Shown here in pieces: positions 7,518-15,934 of a stretch of 64,000 nucleotides of DNA. The notes under the pieces were generated by a model, which was not told the origin of the DNA, did no database searches, and saw nothing but the letters and a program-made list of their open reading frames with translations. The stretch is from Parvibaculum sp002684405 (GTDB lineage: Bacteria > Pseudomonadota > Alphaproteobacteria > Parvibaculales > Parvibaculaceae): the NCBI GenBank assembly GCA_965140395.1, contig OZ223207.1:434001-498000 (forward strand). The letters run 5' to 3'. The translations under genes were made by a program, and so were the position numbers. Position 1 is the first letter of the stretch, and every line of letters starts with the position of its first letter.

Positions 7518-8171
7518 TTACATCGCCTCGCGGGCCGCGGCGCGTGTGCCGCCAAAGGGATTGAGTTTTTTGAGGAAGGCGGTGAAACGGTGGCGGCGCT
7601 GTTCATGCTCGACCACGGCCTCGTCGCGGACCCAGTTCATCTGGATGGCGCGGCGCTGGCCCTCGAAGGGCTCGTGGCCGTGCCAGGAATTGTCGGAGCG
7701 TCGGAAGACGAGCAGCGTGCCGCCATTGGGGGAGACTTCCTCCGCGGCGTCGTTGAGGTCGGTGCCCGAGCGCAGCACGCGCAGGCGGCCGCCACCGGCT
7801 TCCCACTCTTCATTGAGATAGAGCAGCACGGTGATGATCTTCGATTCCGTATCCGTGTGGATCTTGCCGTTATTGCGCGCGCAATGGCCGCGCACGGTGA
7901 ACATGGTCGGGCGGCCGGAAAGGTCGAGGCCGAATTTTTCCTCGATGGCCTTCTGGAAGGCCGGGCCTTTCATCTCCTCCAGCAGCGCGTCGAAGCGCCC
8001 ATGGATGTCGAGCTCGCTCGGCGGAATGGAGCCGGTGGATTGAATATCGGGAAAATCGGCGATGACCTGGGTCAGCGCCTCGCCGGAGACGAAGCCCGGC
8101 ACGACCAGATAATCGTAAGGATCGGTTTTCAGCGGTGTCGCGCGCAGCGCGTCGATATCGATCAGGCCCAT
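7518..8171 (-). CDS. 2OG-Fe(II) oxygenase (prolyl 4-hydroxylase-like)
   Basis: The protein has 217 residues from the chosen ATG. The iron-binding HxD is 'KIHTDTESKIITVLLYLNE', the distal His is in 'SWHGHEPFEGQRR', and the Arg that binds 2-oxoglutarate follows in 'RRAIQMNW'. This double-stranded beta-helix family hydroxylates proteins or small molecules using O2, Fe(II) and 2-oxoglutarate. The ATG at 8171 begins 'MGLIDIDALRATP'. The open frame continues to 8366 but is low-complexity Arg-rich and overlaps the upstream gene, so it was rejected. Neighbours are an ELM1-like protein upstream and a 661-residue orphan downstream. Confidence 0.85.
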   Translation of the reverse strand: MGLIDIDALRATPLKTDPYDYLVVPGFVSGEALTQVIADFPDIQSTGSIPPSELDIHGRFDALLEEMKGPAFQKAIEEKFGLDLSGRPTMFTVRGHCARNNGKIHTDTESKIITVLLYLNEEWEAGGGRLRVLRSGTDLNDAAEEVSPNGGTLLVFRRSDNSWHGHEPFEGQRRAIQMNWVRDEAVVEHEQRRHRFTAFLKKLNPFGGTRAAAREAM

Positions 8172-8304
8172 CGTCCTATTCCGTGTCGTCGCCCCCATGT
8201 GGCTCATGGGCCGGCGGTCATGTCCATATCGGTCTTTCCGCGCGCGGAACAAGCCCGCATCCGCCGACCATAGGAAAATCGCGTTAAGGCGGCGTGATTG
8301 CGTG

Positions 8305-9321
8305 TCAGCGCGCCGAATGCCCTTCGAGACGCGACGCGATCGCCGCGGCGATTTCCTCGGTAGCATTTAATGGCTCGTACTCCCAGCTTTCAAGCTGTCC
8401 GGCAAAAGGTCGCGCCACGCCTGCGGTGTAGAGCGCGTCCAGAAAACGGCGGAATTTGGCGGCCTTCCGCGTGTTGGCGGCTTCCAGCTCGATGACATAG
8501 ACGGGTTTGCCGGTGAAGCAGGCCTCGCCGACCATATTGACCGAGTCGCAGGTGACGACCACGGCGTCGGCGGCGCCCAGATAGCCGAAATAGGGGTTGT
8601 GGCCGGTCCCGTCCCATATCGCCGCAGGGCGGCCTTCCAGATGTTCTTTCAGCAGGGCGACGGCCTTGTCGCCGGTGCGCCGCGAGGGCGTGACCATCAG
8701 CCCGGCGCCGTAATGGTCGCAAAGGCCTGCGAGTTGCGCGCCGATACGTCCCGCCGTTTCCTCGGTCAGCGTATAGGCCGCATTGGTGCCGCCGATCAGC
8801 GCTGCCACGCGCGGATGGGGGAGGTTTGCGATTTGCGGGTCGATCAGGGCGGCTTCCTCGGCGAGCCTTTCCGTCGTCAGGCGATGCGGCGAGGTCAGCG
8901 TTTTCAGCACATTGCCGCCATCGATCCGGTCGTGCAGCGGCGCCCAGACGAAGTCGAACTCCCGGGGCGAGACGCGCGGGTCCTGCAGCACGGCGACGAA
9001 GGTGCGCCCCTGCGATTTGCGCCGGATCATGCGGGCATAGGGGATGGACTGCCGTCCGGAGGCAATGAGGAGGTCCGGCCAGGGCGGGGCGATGCCGTCG
9101 GCCGGGCCCGAGGGGCCGTGGGGTGCGATCCATTTCCAGGGCGCGGGCGGGGCCACGCGTTTCAGCTCCGGTTCCAGCCCCAGCGCATGGGCGATCCCGA
9201 TTCCCTGTACCTCGAACCCCGCCATGCCGTTGGTCAGCACCCAGCAGGTGAAGTCATGCGGGATATTCTTGCGGATTTGAGCCATTTTATGAGCGGCTTC
9301 AGTCATAATAATGCGCTGCAA
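8305..9321 (-). CDS. Mitochondrial fission ELM1-like family protein
   Basis: The 338-residue protein matches the ELM1/DUF1022 family. It shows 'WVLTNGMAGFEVQGIGIAHALG', 'PDLLIASGRQSIP', 'VAVLQDPRV', 'FDFVWAPLHDRI' and the late 'VTCDSVNMVGEA...GKPVYVIEL' block. The fold is predicted to be GT-B-like. In plants ELM1 recruits dynamin to mitochondria. In alphaproteobacteria the role is unknown, and a glycosyltransferase-type activity on envelope sugars is plausible. Alternative starts are the ATGs at 9306 and 9285, and none has a convincing ribosome-binding site. It is the first gene of a three-gene reverse-strand run and is divergent from the Lrp regulator. Confidence 0.85.
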   Translation of the reverse strand: MQRIIMTEAAHKMAQIRKNIPHDFTCWVLTNGMAGFEVQGIGIAHALGLEPELKRVAPPAPWKWIAPHGPSGPADGIAPPWPDLLIASGRQSIPYARMIRRKSQGRTFVAVLQDPRVSPREFDFVWAPLHDRIDGGNVLKTLTSPHRLTTERLAEEAALIDPQIANLPHPRVAALIGGTNAAYTLTEETAGRIGAQLAGLCDHYGAGLMVTPSRRTGDKAVALLKEHLEGRPAAIWDGTGHNPYFGYLGAADAVVVTCDSVNMVGEACFTGKPVYVIELEAANTRKAAKFRRFLDALYTAGVARPFAGQLESWEYEPLNATEEIAAAIASRLEGHSAR

Positions 9322-9469
9322 CGTAATTTTATTGCTGAAAACGGGCGTGAGAATCTGTATCTGTACCCGATTGCGAAAGGCGGGCCCCGTCGGGCCACCG
9401 GCAGTTGTTACGGTGCCGGGCCTCTCATGTCACGCCGGAATTCTACCCGGCGAAGCGCCCGGGAATTCC

Positions 9470-9958
9470 ATGAAGCGGCAGAAGCTCGACGAAACAGACC
9501 TCAAGATCCTGACCGAGCTGCAGGCGGACGGGCGCATCACGAATGTGGAGCTGGCGCAGCGTGTCGGCATCTCGGCGCCGCCCTGTCTGCGCCGGGTGCG
9601 CGCGTTGGAGGAGGCGGGGCTCATTCGCGGCTATCACGCCGATCTCGACGGCAAGGCGCTGGGCTTCGAGGTGACGGTCTTTGCCATGGTGGGGCTGCAC
9701 AGCCAGGCCGAGGCCGACCTCAAATCTTTCGAGGGGCTGGTGCGCACATGGCCGCTCGTGCGCGAGTGTCACATGCTGAACGGCGAGATCGACTTCATTC
9801 TGAAATGCGTCGCGCCGGACCTCTCCACCTTCCAGAGTTTCCTCACCGAGCACCTGACGCCCGCGCCGAATGTGGCCAGCGTGCGTACCTCGCTCACCAT
9901 CCGCCAGTCGAAATACGAGCCGGGCGTGCCCGTGCCGGTGCTGATGGAAGAGGAATAG
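9470..9958 (+). CDS. Lrp/AsnC family transcriptional regulator
   Basis: The protein has 162 residues, typical of the family. An N-terminal winged HTH (residues 5-55: 'LDETDLKILTELQADGRITNVELAQRVGIS...CLRRVRALEEAGLI') is followed by a RAM/AsnC effector domain ending near residue 155. The ATG at 9470 starts 'MKRQKLDETD'. The open frame extends upstream to 9311 but that part is not homologous. Members bind amino acids and regulate amino-acid metabolism or export. The target here is unknown because the divergent neighbour is an ELM1-like gene. Confidence 0.92.
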   Translation: MKRQKLDETDLKILTELQADGRITNVELAQRVGISAPPCLRRVRALEEAGLIRGYHADLDGKALGFEVTVFAMVGLHSQAEADLKSFEGLVRTWPLVRECHMLNGEIDFILKCVAPDLSTFQSFLTEHLTPAPNVASVRTSLTIRQSKYEPGVPVPVLMEEE

Positions 9959-9980
9959 GGCGGCGTCTCACACCGCGCCG

Positions 9981-10062
9981 CCATGCCCCGCTTCAGGCGG
10001 GGCATCCACGCCTACATTTTAGCCAAAGACGTGGATGGCCCGGACGAGCCGGGCCATGACGC
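9981..10062. repeat. Inverted pair of dispersed palindromes (copies 4 and 5)
   Basis: Copy 4 (9981-10010, plus) has the stem ATGCCCCGC / GCGGGGCAT followed by CCACG. Copy 5 (10030-10062, minus) has the stem GGCCCGG / CCGGGCC flanked by CGTGGAT and ATGACGC. They face each other between the convergent Lrp and greA genes. The stems differ but the ends are shared. Confidence 0.8.
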
Positions 10063-10095
10063 GATTGATGTGAAAAGTGTCCGGAGAATCGGGGC

Positions 10096-10578
10096 TTACT
10101 TGTGTTCCTTGAATTCCACTTTCAGGACTTCATAGGACTTGCCGCCGCCGGGCGTGTTCACTTCCACGCTGTCGCCTTCGGTCTTGCCGATCAGCGCGCG
10201 GGCGATGGGGGAGGTGATGGACACCTTGCCCTTTTTCACATCCGCTTCGATCTCGCCGACGATCTGGTAATGGACTTCCTCGTCCGTATCCTCGTCGACC
10301 AGCGTGACGGTCGCGCCGAATTTCACCGAGTCGCCCGACAGTTTGGAGACGTCGATCACATCGGCGCGCGAAATCTTGTCCTCAAGCTCCGCGACGCGGC
10401 TCTCGTTCAGGCCCTGCTGTTCCTTCGCCGCGTGATATTCGGCGTTTTCCGACAGGTCGCCATGGGCGCGCGCTTCCGAGATCGCCTTGATGATGCGGGG
10501 GCGCTCTACGGACTTCAGAAACTTGATCTCCTCTTCCAGGGCCTTGTAGCCCGCGGAAGTCATCGGAACCTTTTCCAT
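10096..10578 (-). CDS. greA: Transcription elongation factor GreA
   Basis: The 160-residue protein stimulates transcript cleavage by backtracked RNA polymerase. The N-terminal coiled coil (residues 8-75) carries the acidic tip around 'HGDLSENAEYHAAKEQQ', and the C-terminal FKBP-like domain contains 'SPIARALIGKTEGDSVEV'. Length is standard. The start 'MEKVPMTSAGY' fits alphaproteobacterial GreA. It is convergent with the Lrp gene. On its upstream side lies a terminator belonging to the glycosyltransferase pair, so greA should have its own promoter. Confidence 0.96.
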   Translation of the reverse strand: MEKVPMTSAGYKALEEEIKFLKSVERPRIIKAISEARAHGDLSENAEYHAAKEQQGLNESRVAELEDKISRADVIDVSKLSGDSVKFGATVTLVDEDTDEEVHYQIVGEIEADVKKGKVSITSPIARALIGKTEGDSVEVNTPGGGKSYEVLKVEFKEHK

Positions 10579-10651
10579 CTCGACAGACGTTCTCTTTTGG
10601 TTACGCGAGGCGCCGGAGCCTGAATGGCTCGGTAAACGGCCTCAGCCATAT

Positions 10652-10694
10652 AAAAAGCCCGCCTGGGCCCTTTAGGGGCCCGTTCCTGGCGGGA
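10652..10694 (-). terminator. Rho-independent terminator of the glycosyltransferase pair
   Basis: Read on the reverse strand, CCCGCC...GGCGGG encloses an inner GGGCCC hairpin and is followed by CTTTTTATA. It lies between the end of the gene at 10763 and greA. Confidence 0.8.
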
Positions 10695-10762
10695 TACGTT
10701 CACCCATAGTGGTGGATTGAGGGGGGCAAGGTCAAATCCAATTATCGGGATCGATCCGGGTC

Positions 10763-11386
10763 CTAGAGAAAGCGCAGGCGCCGCTCCTTGCGCCATTTCT
10801 CGATGATCGCCCTTTCGCCTTCCCAATTATGTCCGATCCAGCCCCGCCATTTGAAGCCGGCGATCCAGACCTCGAAATCCGTAAATTCCGGAGCGGTCGT
10901 CACATGATGGATGGCCAGCAGGCCCATGCTGGGGATGGTGGGCGTGCCGCCCGACGCCTCGGCCAGAAGCCCGATGACGGACCGGATTTCCGATATGGAG
11001 AGGGTGGCGACAGGCAGGCCGGTGAGGCCACCGCTTTCCAGAATGGCTTCCCGGAAAATCATGCCGTCATGGGGGTCGTCCGGGTTTGGGGGATAGAGCC
11101 CCCGGCTGTTCTCATCGCAACTGAAGATCACGCGGCCGGGGCGCATGGATGGCGGAATGGCCATGCCGCCGGGCTGCGACATGCGATGGGCGGGGGATCC
11201 TTCGGCCCGCACGAAAAGCACGTCGGTCCGTTCCCCGATCCAGGGCTTGTTCCTGTTCTTGATCTCGTTGCAGCGGACGACGACATCGAATGCATCGATC
11301 TTGCGGCCGAACCGGGCCGGCGTCATGCGCTGCCAGATATGACGGGGGCGGGGGGCATTGCCCACCACGATCAGGCGCTTGCGCAT
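10763..11386 (-). CDS. Putative GT29/sialyltransferase-like glycosyltransferase
   Basis: The protein has 207 residues from the ATG at 11386. The opening 'KRLIVVGNAPRP' and 'FDVVVRCNEIKNRNKPWIGERTDVLF' resemble the 'VVGNGPS...DvVvRFN' L-motif region of family 29 sialyltransferase-like proteins, also found in bacterial capsule or LPS loci. The later part ('LLAIHHV...WIAGFKWRGW') fits the small-motif half. The longer open frame to 11584 lies inside the upstream gene and is rejected. Its first 16 bases overlap the end of the preceding glycosyltransferase gene, which implies translational coupling. The acceptor is unknown, and the family call is tentative. Confidence 0.6.
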   Translation of the reverse strand: MRKRLIVVGNAPRPRHIWQRMTPARFGRKIDAFDVVVRCNEIKNRNKPWIGERTDVLFVRAEGSPAHRMSQPGGMAIPPSMRPGRVIFSCDENSRGLYPPNPDDPHDGMIFREAILESGGLTGLPVATLSISEIRSVIGLLAEASGGTPTIPSMGLLAIHHVTTAPEFTDFEVWIAGFKWRGWIGHNWEGERAIIEKWRKERRLRFL

Positions 11387-12075
11387 TCCATCCCGTCCGC
11401 GGAGACGCGCCAGGCCTCGTGTTCGTCGCGCCAGCGGTCGGCATGGGCAACGTCGCGCCATTCCGTAAACCAGGGGCCGCCGCGCGTGAAATGGATCGCA
11501 AAAGGCCCGCCCTCGGGTTCCGGCGTGCCTTCCAGCCAGTTCCATCTCGGATCGATGGCGCCGATCGCCTCGTCGGGCACCCATTGCATGCGATGGAGAT
11601 AGGCGCCCGTTTCGGTGTTGGCGCGGTCGAGGGTGAGCGCGGAAAGGCGCGGGTCCTTCATGTTGAAGACCATCAGGCTCGACCAGTTCTTGCGCGGATA
11701 GAGAGACTGCGTCCTGCCGTCCATCTTCGTTTTTTCGGGCGGGGCGTAATCATGTTTGACGCAGCTCACCGCATGTTGCGGATCGAGCGAGGCGACAAGC
11801 TCTGCGATGTCTCCGAGCCAGAGAAAGTCATTGTCGGCGAAGATCGCAATATCCGCATCCGGACAAAGATGCGGCGTCAGGAAGCGCGTATAGGTGAATT
11901 CGGTCGAGGCCAGCGGATCGCCGGAACGGGAATAAAGTCCCCGCCGCCGCAACTCGCTCTGTTTCAGGAATTTCACCTCGACGGGCAGCGAACTGCGCCG
12001 CCGCAGGGAGAAGGCGGAGACTTCCGCCACCTCGGGCATCCGGGAATCCCAGCCGATGCAAACTTCAATTTTCAT
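11371..12075 (-). CDS. Glycosyltransferase, GT-A (GT8-like) fold
   Basis: The 234-residue cytoplasmic protein starts 'MKIEVCIGWDSR' and carries 'PDADIAIFADNDFLWLGDI', which holds a DxD-type metal/nucleotide-sugar motif (Asp-Asn-Asp). Later it has 'NWSSLMVFNMKDPR' and 'IGAIDPRWNWLEG', an order seen in family 8-type nucleotide-sugar transferases. The donor and acceptor cannot be assigned. It precedes and overlaps the GT29-like gene by 16 bases, so the two very likely act on the same glycan, perhaps a surface polysaccharide. Upstream is a 138-base gap to carB with no clear signal. Confidence 0.7.
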   Translation of the reverse strand: MKIEVCIGWDSRMPEVAEVSAFSLRRRSSLPVEVKFLKQSELRRRGLYSRSGDPLASTEFTYTRFLTPHLCPDADIAIFADNDFLWLGDIAELVASLDPQHAVSCVKHDYAPPEKTKMDGRTQSLYPRKNWSSLMVFNMKDPRLSALTLDRANTETGAYLHRMQWVPDEAIGAIDPRWNWLEGTPEPEGGPFAIHFTRGGPWFTEWRDVAHADRWRDEHEAWRVSADGMECASA

Positions 12076-12213
12076 GGCAGAACGGTCGCAGAATTGGCGT
12101 GGGTGGCGTCGGCGGATTTTCCATAGCCATGCTAGCGGCGCGTCAATGGAACGTCCAGAACAGCCGCGCGGACAGCGGAGCGTTCCCGTCTTTCAGCTCC
12201 GCCTCTTCCGCGG

Positions 12214-15200
12214 CTAGTTCTTGCCCGCTCCCCGGGCCTTGGCGTAGCTCTGCAGCGAGGCGACCTCGATCTGGCCGGTGCGGATCGCTTCGATGCCCAG
12301 CACGGCGGCGCGGGAGCCGGCCACCGTGGTGTAATAGGGCACCTTCATCATCAGCGCCGCGCGGCGCAGCGACATGGAATCCTGCAGCGCCTGCGCGCCT
12401 TCGGTGGTGTTGAAGACGAGCTGCACATCGCCGTTCTTGATGGCGTCCACGATATGCGGGCGGCCTTCCAGCACCTTGTTGATGGTTTCCACCTCAAGGC
12501 CCTGTTCCTTCAGGTAGCGCGCGGTGCCGCCGGTCGCCAGCAGCTTAAAGCCCATGTCGAGCAGCTTCTTGGCCGGACCCACGATGCGGTCCTTGTCCAC
12601 ATCCTTCACCGACACGAAGACCTTGCCTTCGACCGGTACCTTGCTGCCGCCGCCGAGCTGGCTCTTGGCAAAGGCCACGGCGAAATCCTTGTCGAGGCCC
12701 ATCACTTCGCCGGTCGAGCGCATTTCCGGGCCCAGCACGGTGTCCACGCCGGGGAAGCGGGCGAAGGGGAAGACGGCTTCCTTCACCGCGACATGCTCGC
12801 GTTCCATCGGTTTCAGGTCGAAGGAGGAAAGCTTCTCGCCCGCCATGACGCGCGCGGCGATCTTGGCCACCGGCTCGCCGATCACTTTCGCGACGAAGGG
12901 CACGGTGCGCGAGGCGCGCGGGTTCACTTCCAGCACATAGACGGTGCCGTCCTGGATCGCATATTGCACGTTCATCAACCCGACCACGCCAAGGCCGATC
13001 GCCAGTTCGCGCGTTTCGCGTTCGATCTCGCCGATCATCTCTTTCGAGAGCGAGTAGGGCGGGAGCGAGCAGGCGCTGTCGCCGGAATGGACGCCCGCTT
13101 CCTCGATATGCTCCATGATGCCGGAGATGAAGACGTCTTCGCCGTCGCAGATCGCATCGACATCCACTTCGATGGCATCGCGCAGATAGCCGTCGATCAA
13201 CACCGGGCTCTTGCCCGAAACGATCACCGCCTCGTTGATGTAGCGGTCGAGATGGGCGGTATCGCGCACGATCTCCATGCCGCGGCCGCCCAGCACATAG
13301 GACGGGCGGATGACCACGGGATAGCCGATGGTCTCGGCGATCTTGCGGGCTTCCTCGGCGGAGCGCGCAATGCCGTTCGGCGGCTGTTTCAGCTGGAGCT
13401 GGTCGAGCAGTTCCTTGAAGCGGTCGCGGTCTTCGGCAAGGTCGATCTTGTCGGGCGAGGTGCCGAGGATCGGCACGTTCGCGCGCTGAAGATCGTCGGC
13501 AAGTTTCAGCGGCGTCTGTCCGCCGAACTGCACGATGACGCCTGCGAGATCGCCCTTCGACTGTTCGACGTCGATCAGTTCCAGCACGTCTTCCGCCGTC
13601 AGCGGCTCGAAGTAAAGCCGGTCGGAAGTGTCGTAGTCGGTCGACACCGTTTCCGGATTGCAGTTGACCATGATGCTTTCGATATTCGCCTCGTCGAGCG
13701 CGAAGGCGGCATGGCAGCAGCAATAGTCGAATTCGATGCCCTGGCCGATCCGGTTCGGACCGCCACCCAGAATGATCGCCTTCTTGCGGTCGCTCGGATC
13801 GCTTTCGCAATCGGCGGCGCCGTCGAAGTCGTGCTCATAGGTGGAATACATATAGGGCGTGCGGCTTTCGAATTCCGCCGCGCAGGTGTCCACGCGCTTG
13901 TAGACGGGGCGGACACCCATTTCGCGGCGCGCCTTGCGCACGGCTTCTTCTTCATGGCCGGTCAGTTCGCCGATGCGTGCGTCCGAAAAGCCCATGGCTT
14001 TCAGCTTGCGCATGTCGGCGGCGGTGTCGGGCAGGCCCTTTTCCTTCAGCGTCTGTTCGGCATCCACGATGTGCTGGAGCTGTTCGATGAACCAGGGATC
14101 GTAGGAGCAGCCGGCGCGGATTTCGTCATGGCTGAGGCCGTGGCGCAGCGCCTCGGCGATCACCAGCAGGCGGTCCGGCGTCGGGCGGCCCAGCGCGGCG
14201 CGCAGCGCATTGCGGTCGTCGCCTTCGCCCATGCCGGGCACGCTGACTTCATTGACGCCGGTGAGCCCGGTTTCGAGCGAGCGCAGCGCCTTTTGCAGGC
14301 TTTCGGGGAAGGTGCGGCCAATGGCCATCGCCTCGCCGACCGATTTCATCGAGGTGCCGAGTTCCTTCTTGGCGCCGGCGAATTTCTCGAAGGCAAAGCG
14401 CGGGATCTTCGTCACCACATAGTCGATGGTGGGCTCGAAGCTCGCGGGCGTCACTTCGGTGATGTCGTTCTGCAGCTCGTCCAGCGTGTAGCCGACGGCA
14501 AGCCGCGCGGCGACCTTGGCAATCGGGAAGCCGGTGGCCTTGGATGCGAGCGCGGAAGAGCGCGACACGCGCGGGTTCATTTCGATCACGACCATGCGGC
14601 CGTTTTCCGGGTTCACCGCGAACTGCACGTTGGAGCCGCCGGTTTCCACGCCGATCTCGCGCAGCACGGCCAGGCTCGCATTGCGCATGATCTGGTATTC
14701 CTTGTCGGTCAGCGTCAGCGCCGGCGCGACGGTGATCGAGTCGCCCGTATGGACGCCCATCGGATCGATATTCTCGATGGAGCAGATGATGATGCAGTTG
14801 TCCGCCTTGTCGCGGACGACCTCCATCTCATACTCCTTCCATCCGAGGACGGATTCCTCGATGAGCACTTCCGTGACCGGGCTCGCATCGAGGCCGCCTT
14901 CGACGATGTCGCTGAATTCTTCCTTGTTATAGGCGATGCCGCCGCCCGTGCCGCCCATGGTGAAGGAGGGGCGGATGATGGCGGGCAGGCCCACATAGTC
15001 GAGCGCCTTCAGCGCTTCTTCCATGGTGTGCACGGCGGTGGAGCGGGGGCTTTCGAGCCCGATCTTGTCCATCGCCTGGCGGAAGAGCTGGCGGTCTTCC
15101 GCCTTTTCGATGGCTTCGCGGTTGGCGCCGATCATTTCCACGCCGAATTTTTCCAGCACGCCCATATCGGCGAGCGCCAGCGCGGTGTTGAGCGCGGTCT

Positions 15201-15477
15201 GTCCGCCCATGGTCGGCAGCAGCGCGTCGGGGCGCTCCTTCTCGACGATCTTGGCGACGACTTCCGGCGTGATCGGCTCGATGTAAGTCGCGTCGGCAAG
15301 CTCCGGGTCCGTCATGATGGTGGCGGGGTTGGAGTTCACCAGAATGATCCGGTAGCCCTCTTCGCGAAGCGCCTTGCAGGCTTGCGTGCCCGAATAGTCG
15401 AATTCGCAGGCCTGTCCGATGATGATCGGACCGGCGCCGATGATCATGATGCTTTTGATGTCGATACGTTTGGGCAT
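12214..15477 (-). CDS. carB: Carbamoyl-phosphate synthase large subunit
   Basis: The 1087-residue subunit makes carbamoyl phosphate from bicarbonate, ammonia (delivered from CarA) and two ATP, feeding pyrimidine and arginine synthesis. Both ATP-grasp halves are visible. The first begins 'IMIIGAGPIIIGQACEFDYSGTQACKALREEG' in parts, and the second begins after 'KAIILGGGPNRIGQGIEFDYCC'. The C-terminal methylglyoxal-synthase-like allosteric domain includes 'ATGGTARYLKEQG' and 'GRPHIVDAIKNG'. Length is normal. In most relatives carA is immediately upstream. Here a 151-residue orphan separates them, ending 1 base before the carB ATG. Confidence 0.97.
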   Translation of the reverse strand: MPKRIDIKSIMIIGAGPIIIGQACEFDYSGTQACKALREEGYRIILVNSNPATIMTDPELADATYIEPITPEVVAKIVEKERPDALLPTMGGQTALNTALALADMGVLEKFGVEMIGANREAIEKAEDRQLFRQAMDKIGLESPRSTAVHTMEEALKALDYVGLPAIIRPSFTMGGTGGGIAYNKEEFSDIVEGGLDASPVTEVLIEESVLGWKEYEMEVVRDKADNCIIICSIENIDPMGVHTGDSITVAPALTLTDKEYQIMRNASLAVLREIGVETGGSNVQFAVNPENGRMVVIEMNPRVSRSSALASKATGFPIAKVAARLAVGYTLDELQNDITEVTPASFEPTIDYVVTKIPRFAFEKFAGAKKELGTSMKSVGEAMAIGRTFPESLQKALRSLETGLTGVNEVSVPGMGEGDDRNALRAALGRPTPDRLLVIAEALRHGLSHDEIRAGCSYDPWFIEQLQHIVDAEQTLKEKGLPDTAADMRKLKAMGFSDARIGELTGHEEEAVRKARREMGVRPVYKRVDTCAAEFESRTPYMYSTYEHDFDGAADCESDPSDRKKAIILGGGPNRIGQGIEFDYCCCHAAFALDEANIESIMVNCNPETVSTDYDTSDRLYFEPLTAEDVLELIDVEQSKGDLAGVIVQFGGQTPLKLADDLQRANVPILGTSPDKIDLAEDRDRFKELLDQLQLKQPPNGIARSAEEARKIAETIGYPVVIRPSYVLGGRGMEIVRDTAHLDRYINEAVIVSGKSPVLIDGYLRDAIEVDVDAICDGEDVFISGIMEHIEEAGVHSGDSACSLPPYSLSKEMIGEIERETRELAIGLGVVGLMNVQYAIQDGTVYVLEVNPRASRTVPFVAKVIGEPVAKIAARVMAGEKLSSFDLKPMEREHVAVKEAVFPFARFPGVDTVLGPEMRSTGEVMGLDKDFAVAFAKSQLGGGSKVPVEGKVFVSVKDVDKDRIVGPAKKLLDMGFKLLATGGTARYLKEQGLEVETINKVLEGRPHIVDAIKNGDVQLVFNTTEGAQALQDSMSLRRAALMMKVPYYTTVAGSRAAVLGIEAIRTGQIEVASLQSYAKARGAGKN

Positions 15478-15478
15478 T

Positions 15479-15934
15479 TTAGACGGCCAATTCCTCGAGC
15501 AGTATTTGCCAATCCATGGGGCTTATTTCCGTTGGTGTGAAAACAAGTTGTCCATGGATAAAGATTACGTGGCTGATGTTTTGTTTGCCTGAGTTCTGAC
15601 ACACCGGAAGTTTTGCCATGGCGTCAGTTGTGCTGAGCATCCGGTCAGGGCTACCCAGCGGCTGAATGCTGAAAGGCAGTATCCAAGTTTCTGGCCAGAT
15701 ATTGTCGACTCGCGCTTCTGGGTCGGGATGCGAGTAAACAATGAACGGGGTGGTGAACGCTTTGTGCTCTTTTGAATAGATAATTCCGAGCGAACCGATG
15801 GGCATCTTTTTCGATGCCGTAATTCTACCTTTTCTTGTCTGTTCGTTCGTTTCGGAAACCGCCCACTTTTTTGCTCCGATGCCAGCCCAAATGTTGGTGA
15901 CGGTGTTGGAGGAGAAGGCAAAAAGCTCCATCAC
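15479..15934 (-). CDS. Hypothetical 151-residue protein inserted between carA and carB
   Basis: I do not recognise this protein. It begins 'MMELFAFSSNTVTNIWAGIGAKKWAVSE', has a central 'MPIGSLGIIYSKEHKAFTTPFIVYSHP' and a 'NIWPETWILPFSIQPLGSP' segment, and ends 'ISPMDWQILLEELAV'. The alternating small beta-type segments might suit a PUA/EVE-like small-barrel fold, but that is a guess. Base composition is clearly AT-richer than carA and carB (about 40 percent G+C in the stretch 15541-15600), a sign of recent transfer. It overlaps the last 4 bases of the carA stop region and ends 1 base before carB, so it is translated within the car operon. Confidence 0.7.
   Translation of the reverse strand: MMELFAFSSNTVTNIWAGIGAKKWAVSETNEQTRKGRITASKKMPIGSLGIIYSKEHKAFTTPFIVYSHPDPEARVDNIWPETWILPFSIQPLGSPDRMLSTTDAMAKLPVCQNSGKQNISHVIFIHGQLVFTPTEISPMDWQILLEELAV

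Noticed and set aside
12454..15540. A 1028-codon open frame opposite carB
   Set aside because: It is the antisense shadow of carB, caused by high G+C at third positions. It has no family similarity and is His/Arg/Ala-rich.
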